Assembly (NCBI GenBank): GCA_965200525.1
Contig: OZ241368.1
Span: 4,030,001 to 4,094,000 of the forward strand
Length of the DNA stretch: 64,000 bases
Direction of reading: 5' to 3'
Source of the DNA: JANNPJ01 sp965200525
GTDB taxonomy: Bacteria > Actinomycetota > Actinomycetes > Actinomycetales > Kineosporiaceae
Below are positions 26,173 to 33,955 of the stretch, piece by piece. The notes under the pieces were generated by a model. It saw only the letters and a program-made list of their open reading frames with translations. It made no database searches and was not told where the DNA came from. The translations under genes and the position numbers were made by a program. Each line of letters starts with the position of its first letter. Within the stretch, counting starts at the first letter, position 1.

Positions 26173-27482
26173 GGCCCGCGCTGCTGCTCCTGATGCACCA
26201 GGGCCGGTCGTTCACCCAGGAAGTCGCCGACGCGGCCCAGGCCGGCGGCGTCGCCCTGGTCGCTCTGAGCTCTCGTCCTGAGCACGACGGCGACCTCGAC
26301 CCGGCCCGGCACCTGCTGGACGACGTCGAGGTGAGTGAGGCCGACCGGCTCGCCCCGGCCGACATCGACGGGGTCGTCCAACGCTTCGCCGAGCGTGGCT
26401 TCGCGATCGAGGCCGCGGTCGCCACCTACGAGGGCTACCGGCTGCTGATGGCCACCCTGAACGGCGCCCTCGGCGCACCCGACGCCTCGGTCGTCGGGCT
26501 GAGGCTCTGCCTGGACAAGTACGAGCTGCGGTGCTTCCTGCGCGAGCGCGGCCTGAGCGCGGTGCGCACCCACCTCCTCGCGGACGACCAGGTGCCCGAC
26601 CTCGATCCGGCCCGCCGCTGGTTCGTCAAGCCGGTCCGGGGGGCCTCTTCGTTCGCCGCGTTCCGGCTCGACGACGTGGGTGATCTGGCCGAGCTGCCCG
26701 CCATTCAGCGTCAGATGCGCGCCGACCACCGGATGGCCGCGATCTTCATGGACCGGTTCGACTTCCTGGTCGAGGAGTACGTCGAAGGGCCGGAGTTCAG
26801 CTTCGAGATGGTGCTGCTCGACGAACCGCATCATGTCTGCGTGCACGAGAAGGCCCGGGTGGAGCGACTGGCCCGCACCACCCTGGAGGTGATGTCGGTC
26901 AGCCCGCCGGTGACCCTGCCGACCGAGGTCCTCCTGCGGGGGGTCGATTTCGTCACCAGTTGCTTCCGCGAGCTGAAGAGTGTCGGGATCACGGCCGGCG
27001 CCTATCACGTCGAGGCCAAGTACTGGATCGAGCACGACCGCTGGGAGATCATCGAGATCAATCCCCGCCCCGGTGGCAGCCTGATCGACGCCAGTGCTCG
27101 CGTGGTGACGGGCGAGTCGATCCTGAACCTGTGGGTGACCTCGCTGCTGGCCTCCGGACCGGAACGCCAGCAGTTGCGCGAGCGAGTGCAACGAGCCTCG
27201 CAGATCGACCGGCTGCGCGCCGGCACCGCGACCCGCGGTTCCCTGTTTCTCAGCAAGTACGGCGAGAAGGGCCGCACCGTCGATGAAATCAGTTTCGATT
27301 CCGATGACCGGCCGCCGCACGTACTGAGACTGCACGCGCGGGCGGGCACCGTGATCGCGGACTCGGACCGCGCGATCTGCCTGATGGACGCGCTGTGGGA
27401 GGTCGCCGCCCAGGACCTGGCGAGCGAGATCGACCGGCTCGACGATCATTCGACGAGGAGATTCCGTGTCCGCTACCGTTGA
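26169..27482 (+). CDS. ATP-grasp carboxylate-amine ligase B
   Basis: A second ATP-grasp enzyme of 437 residues, clearly different from ligase A. The core shows RRWFVKPVRGASSFAAF, LVEEYVEGPEFSFEMVL and the metal-binding IIEINPRPGGSLIDAS, close to the carboxylate-amine ligases of peptide antibiotic pathways. The C-terminal domain (TRGSLFLSKYGEKG, later GTVIADSDRAICLMDA) is like the biotin-carboxylase-C-type lid of this group. It should form the second amide bond of the product. GTG 26169 overlaps the previous stop by four bases and its own end overlaps the malic enzyme gene by 17. Confidence 0.85.
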   Translation: MRPALLLLMHQGRSFTQEVADAAQAGGVALVALSSRPEHDGDLDPARHLLDDVEVSEADRLAPADIDGVVQRFAERGFAIEAAVATYEGYRLLMATLNGALGAPDASVVGLRLCLDKYELRCFLRERGLSAVRTHLLADDQVPDLDPARRWFVKPVRGASSFAAFRLDDVGDLAELPAIQRQMRADHRMAAIFMDRFDFLVEEYVEGPEFSFEMVLLDEPHHVCVHEKARVERLARTTLEVMSVSPPVTLPTEVLLRGVDFVTSCFRELKSVGITAGAYHVEAKYWIEHDRWEIIEINPRPGGSLIDASARVVTGESILNLWVTSLLASGPERQQLRERVQRASQIDRLRAGTATRGSLFLSKYGEKGRTVDEISFDSDDRPPHVLRLHARAGTVIADSDRAICLMDALWEVAAQDLASEIDRLDDHSTRRFRVRYR

Positions 27483-28650
27483 CGATCAGGTTGACGAGAT
27501 CCTCCGCCTGCACGAAGGCGGCAAGCTCGAAGTGCGAGCCACGGTGCCGTTACGGGATCGGGCCGACCTGGCCCGGGTCTACACGCCGGGTTTCACGACC
27601 GTGGCCGGCCGGATCGCGACCCGGCCCGACCTGGTGGATCGTTGGTCGCTGCGCTCGCACACCGTTGCCGTCGTCACCGACGGAACCTCCGTCTCGGGGC
27701 TCGGCGACCTCGGACCACGGGCCGCACTGCCGGTGATGGAAGGAAAAGCGCTGCTCTTCAAGCGCTTCGCCGGGCTGGACGCTTTTCCGATCTGCCTGGC
27801 GACCACGGATGTCGACGAGATCGTCCGGATCGTCACCTGTCTGGAGCCGACCTTCGGGGCGATCATGCTCGAGGACATCTCGGCCCCACGCTGCTTCACC
27901 ATCGAGGAACGGCTTCGGCAGAACCTCTCGATTCCGGTGCTGCACGACGACCAGCACGCCACCGCCGTGGCGGCCACCGCCGCGTTGATCAACGCGGCTC
28001 GATTCGTCGGGAAACAACTGTCCGATCTCAAGGTGGTCATCAGCGGGGTGGGCGCGGCCGGCACCGCGACGGCTCGGCTGTTCACCCGGATCGGCGTCGC
28101 CGACGTGGTGGTCTGCGACCGGCAGGGCGCGATCACCGCGCACCGCGCCGGGCTCGAGGAGGCCAAGCGCTGGCTGGCCGCGAACACCAACCCGCACCAG
28201 GAGCAGGGCGACCTGCGAAAGATCCTGGTCGGTGCCGACGTCTTCGTCGGGTTCTCCGGTCCCGGAGTGATCAGGCCCGAAGACCTCCGGACCATGGCCC
28301 GTGACCCGATCGTCTTCGCGCTCGCCAATCCGGTGCCGGAGTTGCACCCGGACGACGTCCGCGGCCTGGCAGCGGTGATCGGGACCGGACGCAGCGACCT
28401 GCCCAACCAGATCGACTGTGGGCTCTGCTACCCCGGCCTCTTTCTGGGAGCCCTCCATTGCGGTGCGCTCGCGATCACCGAGGAGATGAAGGTCGAGGCC
28501 GCGCGCGCGATCGCCGGGCAGGTCACCGACGAGGCCCTCGCCCGAGGGGTGATCGTGCCCGACATCTTCGACGACGTGGCGCCACCGGTGGCCGCCGCGG
28601 TCGTTCGAGTCCACGAGAAGTTCACATCGAGAAAGGAAATGCCACGATGA
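27466..28650 (+). CDS. Malic enzyme family protein (NAD(P)-dependent)
   Basis: A 394-residue short bacterial malic enzyme. It has VYTPGFTTVAG for the substrate Tyr, VTDGTSVSGLGDLG, the catalytic Lys segment PVMEGKALLFKRFAGLDAF, the metal ligands in LEDISAPRCF and VLHDDQHATA, and a Rossmann motif SGVGAAGTATARLF. The catalytic set looks complete, so it probably decarboxylates malate or a related 2-hydroxy acid to a 2-oxo acid. Small differences (YTPGF for YTPGV, HATA for HGTA) leave room for a changed substrate. GAGGAG precedes GTG 27466. Inside this operon it is likely pathway-specific; a copy of central metabolism is possible. Confidence 0.87.
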   Translation: MSATVDDQVDEILRLHEGGKLEVRATVPLRDRADLARVYTPGFTTVAGRIATRPDLVDRWSLRSHTVAVVTDGTSVSGLGDLGPRAALPVMEGKALLFKRFAGLDAFPICLATTDVDEIVRIVTCLEPTFGAIMLEDISAPRCFTIEERLRQNLSIPVLHDDQHATAVAATAALINAARFVGKQLSDLKVVISGVGAAGTATARLFTRIGVADVVVCDRQGAITAHRAGLEEAKRWLAANTNPHQEQGDLRKILVGADVFVGFSGPGVIRPEDLRTMARDPIVFALANPVPELHPDDVRGLAAVIGTGRSDLPNQIDCGLCYPGLFLGALHCGALAITEEMKVEAARAIAGQVTDEALARGVIVPDIFDDVAPPVAAAVVRVHEKFTSRKEMPR

Positions 28651-29414
28651 ATCGCGTACACGGAACCGGGATCGACTACCCCAAGCCGTACTTCTCCGAG
28701 GCGGAGGGCGTGCGACGCAAGGCCGAACTCGACGCCTACATGGATCAGAAGATGGCCGAGTGGAAGGCGACCGTGCCGTTCGCCTCGCACATGACCGACA
28801 AGAGCATCCACAACGCCTACTACCGGCGGACGCTGATCGAGCACGTCTGGCGGATCCGGCTCTCGCGGGTCAGCCAGACCAAGGCGATCTACAAGATCGC
28901 TCAGATCTCACCGCGGGCCGCGCAGGAGTACGCGCACTACCAGGCGGACGAGATGCTGCACGACAAGCTGTACGTCGCCGACTGCGAGGCGGTCGGGGTC
29001 AGCCTGGAAGAGATCCTGGCGACCGAGCCGTACCTGTCGACGAAACTCTTCGAGGGCTGGTTCTACTACGCCCTCGAGCACGAGTCGGTGATCGCCCCCG
29101 TGGTGTCGAACTACCTGGTGGAGTACACCCAGGCCAAGCTGCAGCCCAAGATCGTGGCGTCGCTGCAGGACGTGATGGGCAAGGAGAAGGTCAAGGGGCA
29201 GAGCGCCCATCTGCACATCGACACCGAGGACGACCACTCGATGGAGATGTGGCGGATCCTGACGCAGTTGATCTTCAGCGAGCAGGACTTCCAGATGGTC
29301 TTCCGCTACATCGACGACGTCCAGGAGATCCTGGCCATGTTCTTCCGCGAGATCTACGCCGACACGGTCACGAATTCTGAGGTCGCGGCGCTGGACGCCG
29401 TCGCCGGCCGGTGA
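28647..29414 (+). CDS. Haem-oxygenase-like di-iron oxidase (HDO)
   Basis: A 255-residue all-helical protein of the haem-oxygenase-fold (TenA-like, iron-containing redox enzyme) superfamily. Candidate metal ligands are E102-x-x-H105 in YQADEMLHDKL, E144/E146 in YALEHESVIA, and H188 to H197 in AHLHIDTEDDHSMEMW, spacing like di-iron HDOs such as UndA, BesC and SznF. These use O2 to cleave or N-oxygenate small amino or fatty acids. A TenA-like hydrolase is less likely because no active-site Cys is apparent. It overlaps both neighbours by four bases. The substrate is unknown. Confidence 0.75.
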   Translation: MNRVHGTGIDYPKPYFSEAEGVRRKAELDAYMDQKMAEWKATVPFASHMTDKSIHNAYYRRTLIEHVWRIRLSRVSQTKAIYKIAQISPRAAQEYAHYQADEMLHDKLYVADCEAVGVSLEEILATEPYLSTKLFEGWFYYALEHESVIAPVVSNYLVEYTQAKLQPKIVASLQDVMGKEKVKGQSAHLHIDTEDDHSMEMWRILTQLIFSEQDFQMVFRYIDDVQEILAMFFREIYADTVTNSEVAALDAVAGR

Positions 29415-30811
29415 GCGAGGGTCACCCGCCCGAATCGTTGCGGGTCGAGCCGCTGGAGTCCTTCGCGGGGCAGTACCGGGTCCCTTCGTCCAAACCGGAG
29501 ACGCAACGCGCCGTGGTGGCCGGGTTGCTCGCCTCGGGGGAGTCGCGGGTCTTCAACGACCTGCGGTGCGACGAGACCGAGACGATGAAGCGGGCCGGCC
29601 GCATTCTCGGCGCCGAGATCACCGAGCGCGAAGGGCATCTGGTGGTGCGGGGGGTGGGCTCCGTTGCCGCCCACGGTGGACGGGTCATCGATGCCGAAGG
29701 CTCGGGGCTGGTGCTGCGCACGATGACGGCGATCGTCTCGGCCGGAGGGGCGCCGGTGATTCTCACCGGCAACGCACGGCTGCGGGGCCGGGTCGTCGAC
29801 CCGCTCCTGGAAGCTCTGCGGCAGTTGGGGGCTCAGATCGAGCCGATCAACGCCGGGGGCAGCGTGCCCCTGGTCAACTGGGGTCGCGGCCTGCCGGGCG
29901 GGTCGTGCCGGCTGCCCGGCGACGTCAGCTCGCAGTTCGTGACCGCAGTGCTCTTCGCGGCCCCGCTGGCCGAGCGGGCGGTGGAGATCGAGGTCAGCGG
30001 CGGGGTCTACTCGCAGTCGTACATCCAGCAGACTCTCACCACGCTGCGTCACGCCGGCGTCGAGGTCGAGGCCTCAGAAGGCCTGCGCCGGCTGAGGGTC
30101 GAGCCCGGCGGGTATCGACCGGCCGACGTCGTCGTGTCGGGCGACTGGACGTCGGCCTCGTACCTGCTGGCGGCGGCGGCCCTCTACCCGGGGCGGACGG
30201 TCCTGGCCAACCTGCGCCCCGGCAGTCAGCAGGGCGAGGCCGCGATCGTCCCGATTCTCGAACAGTTCGGGTTGAAGACCTTGTTCGAGCCGGACGGGAC
30301 TCTCGTCGTGGACAGCCCCGAGGAGGGCCTGCGGGGCGACATCGAGATCGACGCCAGTGACTGCCCGAACATCGTGCCCACCCTGGCCGCCGTGGGCGCC
30401 TACCTGCGGGGCCGCATGCGCGTCCGGGGAGCCCGGCTGACCCGGTTCCACAAGGCCCCGCGGGTGGAGGCCGTCGTGACCGAACTACGCCGGGCCGGAG
30501 TGGACATCGAGGCCCAGTACGTGGACGGCGTCTGCGACGGGTTCGAGGTGCGCGGCCGTTCCTCGTACCCCGGGGGCCAGACCTTCTCCAGTTGGGGCGA
30601 CCACCGGATCTTCATGTCTCTCTTCGTGGCCGGACTGCGGATGCGCTCGGCCAACCACTTCGAGGGCTTCCATGACGTCGGACTGTCGTTCCCGGGCTTC
30701 TTCGCGGAGTTCGCCCGGTCCGGGGTCCGGATGACCCAGGTCGGGCCGGCCGAGCCCGCCGGCCCCGATCGTTCCGTGGACGCGCGATCCCTGGCGCCGT
30801 CCGAGTCCTGA
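29411..30811 (+). CDS. EPSP-synthase-fold enolpyruvyltransferase-like protein, catalytic residues altered
   Basis: A 466-residue protein with the two-domain inside-out barrel of EPSP synthase and MurA: PSSKPETQR (Lys28, Arg33) for PGSKSxxxR, LTGNARLRGR, LPGDVSSQFVTAVLFAAPLA, SGDWTSASYLLAAAA and WGDHRIFMS (Arg399). Several residues essential in true EPSP synthases differ by my alignment: Asn320 in DASDCPNIV replaces the catalytic Asp, Lys348 in RFHKAPR replaces the Glu of KETDR, and Leu425 in GLSFPGF replaces the Lys of AKTFP. So it is probably not a shikimate enzyme. It may use another acceptor or chemistry. GTG 29411 overlaps the HDO gene by four bases. Confidence 0.8.
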   Translation: MSEGHPPESLRVEPLESFAGQYRVPSSKPETQRAVVAGLLASGESRVFNDLRCDETETMKRAGRILGAEITEREGHLVVRGVGSVAAHGGRVIDAEGSGLVLRTMTAIVSAGGAPVILTGNARLRGRVVDPLLEALRQLGAQIEPINAGGSVPLVNWGRGLPGGSCRLPGDVSSQFVTAVLFAAPLAERAVEIEVSGGVYSQSYIQQTLTTLRHAGVEVEASEGLRRLRVEPGGYRPADVVVSGDWTSASYLLAAAALYPGRTVLANLRPGSQQGEAAIVPILEQFGLKTLFEPDGTLVVDSPEEGLRGDIEIDASDCPNIVPTLAAVGAYLRGRMRVRGARLTRFHKAPRVEAVVTELRRAGVDIEAQYVDGVCDGFEVRGRSSYPGGQTFSSWGDHRIFMSLFVAGLRMRSANHFEGFHDVGLSFPGFFAEFARSGVRMTQVGPAEPAGPDRSVDARSLAPSES

Positions 30812-30838
30812 CTTCGTCGCGTTGGAAAGGTTTGTGAA

Positions 30839-31744
30839 GTGACTGTTATCGATCTGAATCCGATTGCCAAGAGCTATCGGGAGGACGGATACGCCGTCCT
30901 GGAGAATTTCTTCGACGCGGGACAGGTCGCCGTCCTGAACGGCGCCATCTCCCAGACGCTGGCCGCCGAGGAGATCGGTTCGGTGGCCGAGGTGGAGCCC
31001 GGCGACCCGAAGGTGGCCCGGCGGATCTGGTCGCCCACCACGAGGCACCCGGCGTTCGGGCAGGCCGCCGCCGACCCGCGCCTACTCGACGTCATCGAGC
31101 AGTTGATCGGACCCGACATCCTCTTTCACTACAGCAAGCTGCACCTCAAGGCCCCCCGGGTCGGCAGCGAGGTGGACTGGCACCAGGACTTCGCGTTCTA
31201 CCCGCACACCAACACCGATCTGGTCACCGCGATGATCTATCTGGACGACGCGACGGTCGAGAACGCCTGCCTGCGGGTCAGCCCCGGATCGCATCGTCTC
31301 GGCCTGGCCGACCATCGGGTCGACGGCTGGTTCCGGGGCAAGGTGACCGGGCCGCAGGCGCCGAGCCTGGAGTCGGCCGTCGCGCTGGAGGCGCCGGCCG
31401 GCAGCGTCATCCTCATCCACTGCCAGCTGCTTCACTATTCGGCCCCGAACACGTCGGACCGCTTTCGCCGGGCCTACCTGCCGGCCTATCGCGCGGCCGA
31501 CGCGTTCCCGATCTACTTCGGCCCGCACGCGGCCCACAACGAAGCCGGCGTGACGGTCCTGCGGGGGCAGACCACCGACGTGGCCCGAACCGAAGCCGGC
31601 GCCTGGCGGCTGCCCTTGGCCGAGCGGCCGTTCGGCTCACTGTTCGAACTCCAGGAGGGCCGGCCGTCGGGGCCGCCGGCCGATGCCACCGACTCGACGG
31701 AGTCCACCGGCTACGCCACGGTCGCCGACGGCGCCGACCGATGA
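30839..31744 (+). CDS. Phytanoyl-CoA-dioxygenase-family Fe(II)/2-oxoglutarate enzyme
   Basis: A 301-residue PhyH-type dioxygenase. The iron facial triad is in VDWHQDFAFYPH (His-x-Asp) and the distal ILIHCQLLHYSAPN; the 2-oxoglutarate Arg is probably in SDRFRRAYLPAY. The AMIYLDDATVENACLRVSPGSHR segment is typical. Such enzymes hydroxylate, desaturate, cyclise or, if the Asp is replaced, halogenate; with Asp kept, hydroxylation is the default guess. It is separated from the AroA-like gene by 27 bases and GGAAAGG precedes its GTG. A tailoring role is inferred. Confidence 0.85.
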   Translation: MTVIDLNPIAKSYREDGYAVLENFFDAGQVAVLNGAISQTLAAEEIGSVAEVEPGDPKVARRIWSPTTRHPAFGQAAADPRLLDVIEQLIGPDILFHYSKLHLKAPRVGSEVDWHQDFAFYPHTNTDLVTAMIYLDDATVENACLRVSPGSHRLGLADHRVDGWFRGKVTGPQAPSLESAVALEAPAGSVILIHCQLLHYSAPNTSDRFRRAYLPAYRAADAFPIYFGPHAAHNEAGVTVLRGQTTDVARTEAGAWRLPLAERPFGSLFELQEGRPSGPPADATDSTESTGYATVADGADR

Positions 31745-31764
31745 CCACACCCGTGGGTGGCTGA
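31741..31764 (+). other. 7-codon mini-ORF bridging the dioxygenase and MFS genes
   Basis: ATG 31741 overlaps the dioxygenase stop (ATGA) and encodes MTTPVGG before TGA at 31762-31764; the MFS GTG begins at 31765. A terminating ribosome could reinitiate twice. It may be coincidental or a coupling device. Confidence 0.3.
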
Positions 31765-32991
31765 GTGTCGAACCGGCTGATCCCCACCGACGGCGCGGGC
31801 CGTCGGTGGCTCCTGATGAACCTCGTCAACTCGATCGGCGACGGCCTGTTTCTGAGCGGCAACGCGGTCTTCGCCACCCGGGTGATAGGTCTGTCCGGTG
31901 ATCAGGTCGGGATCGGCATCGCGATCGGCGGCGTCGCCGGCCTGATCGGCGCGGGGGCCCTGGGAACCCTGGCCGACCGGTTCGGGGCCCGGCGCATGCT
32001 GCTCACGCTGACCGTGGTGCAGATCGCTCTGTATCTGGTCTACACCACGGTCAGCACCCTGGTTCCGTTCGTGGCGGTGTTCGCGCTCCTGGCGATCTGC
32101 AAGAGCGGTGCCTACCCGGCGGCGGCCGCCCTGGTCGCCAGCATCGCCGAGGGCGACCAACGGGTGCGTTTGCGGGCGCAGGCCCGGTCGGCCTACAACG
32201 CGGGCTTCTCGATCGGCGCGGCCCTCGCGGCGCTCGTGCTGACCGTCGATGCCGCCCCGGCCTACTACGCCCTGCCGATCGGCAACGCGCTGTCGTTCGT
32301 CCTGGTCTGGTACGTCGTCCGTGGCCTGCCCGAAGTACCTCGGGTGACGACGGGCCCGGCGAAGAAGCCCGTTCTGGCGGCCCTGCGCGACGGCCCTTTC
32401 CTCGTGACGGTCGGGCTCACCTCGGTGATGTCGGTGCATGCCGCGCTGATCACCGTGGTCGTGCCGCTGTGGATCGTCGAGAGGACGACGGTGCCGCGGC
32501 CGCTGATCGGCGTTCTCCTGGTGCTCAACACCGGGATCGCGATCGCGCTGCAGGTCGCGGCCAGCCGGGGGGCCGAGACCCTGGCCGGCAGTGCCCAAAA
32601 GGCCCGGTGGGCGGGGCTGGCGATGGCGGCGGGCTGTGCCGTGCTGGCCCCCTCGGGGGCGGTGTCCACCGTCGCCGCGGTCGGGCTGGTGCTGGGGGCG
32701 GTGCTGCTCCTGACCGCCGGTGAGCTGCTGCAGTCGGCCGCCTCGTGGGGGATGTCGTACGAGCTGGCCCCGCCGGCGGCTCAGGCCGAGTACCTCGGCG
32801 CCTTCTCGATGAACATGCCGGCCGCGTCGATCATCGGCCCGGCGCTGGGCACGGTGCTGGTGCTGCACCAGGGCGCGGTCGGCTGGCTGACGGTCGGTCT
32901 GATCGTCCTCGTGGCCGCGGCCCTGGTGGGGCCGGCCGCCACCCGGGCGCAGGCCTCGATCGCGAGGCGGTTCGCGAGCACCACGGTCTGA
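31765..32991 (+). CDS. MFS transporter, probable exporter of the cluster product
   Basis: A 408-residue major facilitator protein with about 12 membrane helices. The loop 2-3 motif GALGTLADRFGARRMLLT matches motif A of drug-type MFS transporters, and AYNAGFSIGAALAAL lies in the following half. Last gene of the cluster, it is likely to export the product and give self-protection; import of a precursor cannot be excluded. GTG 31765 lacks a good ribosome binding site, consistent with coupling to the gene upstream. It converges with the PhzF-like gene 43 bases away. Confidence 0.85.
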   Translation: MSNRLIPTDGAGRRWLLMNLVNSIGDGLFLSGNAVFATRVIGLSGDQVGIGIAIGGVAGLIGAGALGTLADRFGARRMLLTLTVVQIALYLVYTTVSTLVPFVAVFALLAICKSGAYPAAAALVASIAEGDQRVRLRAQARSAYNAGFSIGAALAALVLTVDAAPAYYALPIGNALSFVLVWYVVRGLPEVPRVTTGPAKKPVLAALRDGPFLVTVGLTSVMSVHAALITVVVPLWIVERTTVPRPLIGVLLVLNTGIAIALQVAASRGAETLAGSAQKARWAGLAMAAGCAVLAPSGAVSTVAAVGLVLGAVLLLTAGELLQSAASWGMSYELAPPAAQAEYLGAFSMNMPAASIIGPALGTVLVLHQGAVGWLTVGLIVLVAAALVGPAATRAQASIARRFASTTV

Positions 32992-33034
32992 CCGCTCCGG
33001 GCCCCGATTCGCGGGTCGCCCGGCCGAACTCGTA

Positions 33035-33898
33035 CTACCGGCGGATTCGGGCCGTTCCGCCGACGCGGGTGGAGATGCCGTCACCGGTCCGGGAGGCCGT
33101 GGCGTACACCGTCGAGGGCCGGCCCAACGCGTCGCCCTGGTCGACCGCAACCGTGGGGTTGCGACCGGAGGCGAGGAGATGCGCAGCCAGGCATCCGGTG
33201 CTGTTGGCGTTCGCGACGTCCTCGGGAACACCGATGGCGGGGGCGAACATTCGGGCCGTGGCCGGCGACTGCGGGCCCGCCGGCACGTAGACGAAGCACC
33301 CCAGCTGGTCGAACTGGCGGCTCTGGGCCGTCAGCCGCTCGTGGTCGGGCCGGATCGCGGCCAGCACGTCTCGATCCGCGACCGGGATCAGCAGCCGTTC
33401 GCGGCCCGGCGACGCCACCGCGACCGTCTCGTCCGGGTGCAGGTCGGTGGCATCGAGGCCGAGCGCGGACAGGAACGCCGTCTGCTCGACCGGGCTCACG
33501 GGCCGATGCCGGACGATGCCCTGATCGAACCAGGCCTCCACCGCCGGACCGGCCCCGGCGGCCGGGTCGGGAGTGCCGGTCGCCCTGAACACCCTTCCCC
33601 CGGAGTGCAGGACGCCGTCGAACGAGGCCTCGCCGGCCAGGACGGCGATCGCCGCCACCGTGCCGTGACCGCAGGCCGGAAGCTCACCCTCGGAGGTGAA
33701 GAACCTCACCTTCCGGCTGCCGTCGGCGGATTCGGGCCCGTACAGCACGGCCACGTGCGAACTGCCGGCCCGGGCCGGGATGCCGGCCAGCAGGGCGTCG
33801 TCCAGACCGGTGCCGTCGGGCAGCACGGCGGTCGGGCTGCCACCGGCACCGCCACGTTGACAGGCATCGACCATCACGAGGTCGACCGGAGCGCTCAC
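33035..33898 (-). CDS. PhzF-family isomerase/epimerase-like protein
   Basis: A 287-residue PhzF/diaminopimelate-epimerase-fold protein. It has VDACQRGGAGGSPTAVLPDG, the catalytic-Glu segment SEGELPACGHGTVAA and the second-half ANSTGCLAAHLL. PhzF-type enzymes isomerise C=C bonds by general acid/base chemistry. It is on the opposite strand from the ATP-grasp cluster and 57 bases downstream of the formamidase gene reading the same way, so it probably belongs to the permease-formamidase operon. GTG 33898 is the start. Confidence 0.8.
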   Translation of the reverse strand: MSAPVDLVMVDACQRGGAGGSPTAVLPDGTGLDDALLAGIPARAGSSHVAVLYGPESADGSRKVRFFTSEGELPACGHGTVAAIAVLAGEASFDGVLHSGGRVFRATGTPDPAAGAGPAVEAWFDQGIVRHRPVSPVEQTAFLSALGLDATDLHPDETVAVASPGRERLLIPVADRDVLAAIRPDHERLTAQSRQFDQLGCFVYVPAGPQSPATARMFAPAIGVPEDVANANSTGCLAAHLLASGRNPTVAVDQGDALGRPSTVYATASRTGDGISTRVGGTARIRR

Positions 33899-33955
33899 TG
33901 ATGCACCATCCTCGGGTGGGAACGGTCCCTCACCCTAGACGAAACCGGGCCCCGG

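Noticed and set aside
23795..32991. Phosphonate or nikkomycin-type pathway for the ATP-grasp cluster
   Set aside because: No PEP mutase for phosphonates, and no radical SAM enzyme as used after the NikO step in nikkomycin. The AroA-like protein alone is not enough.
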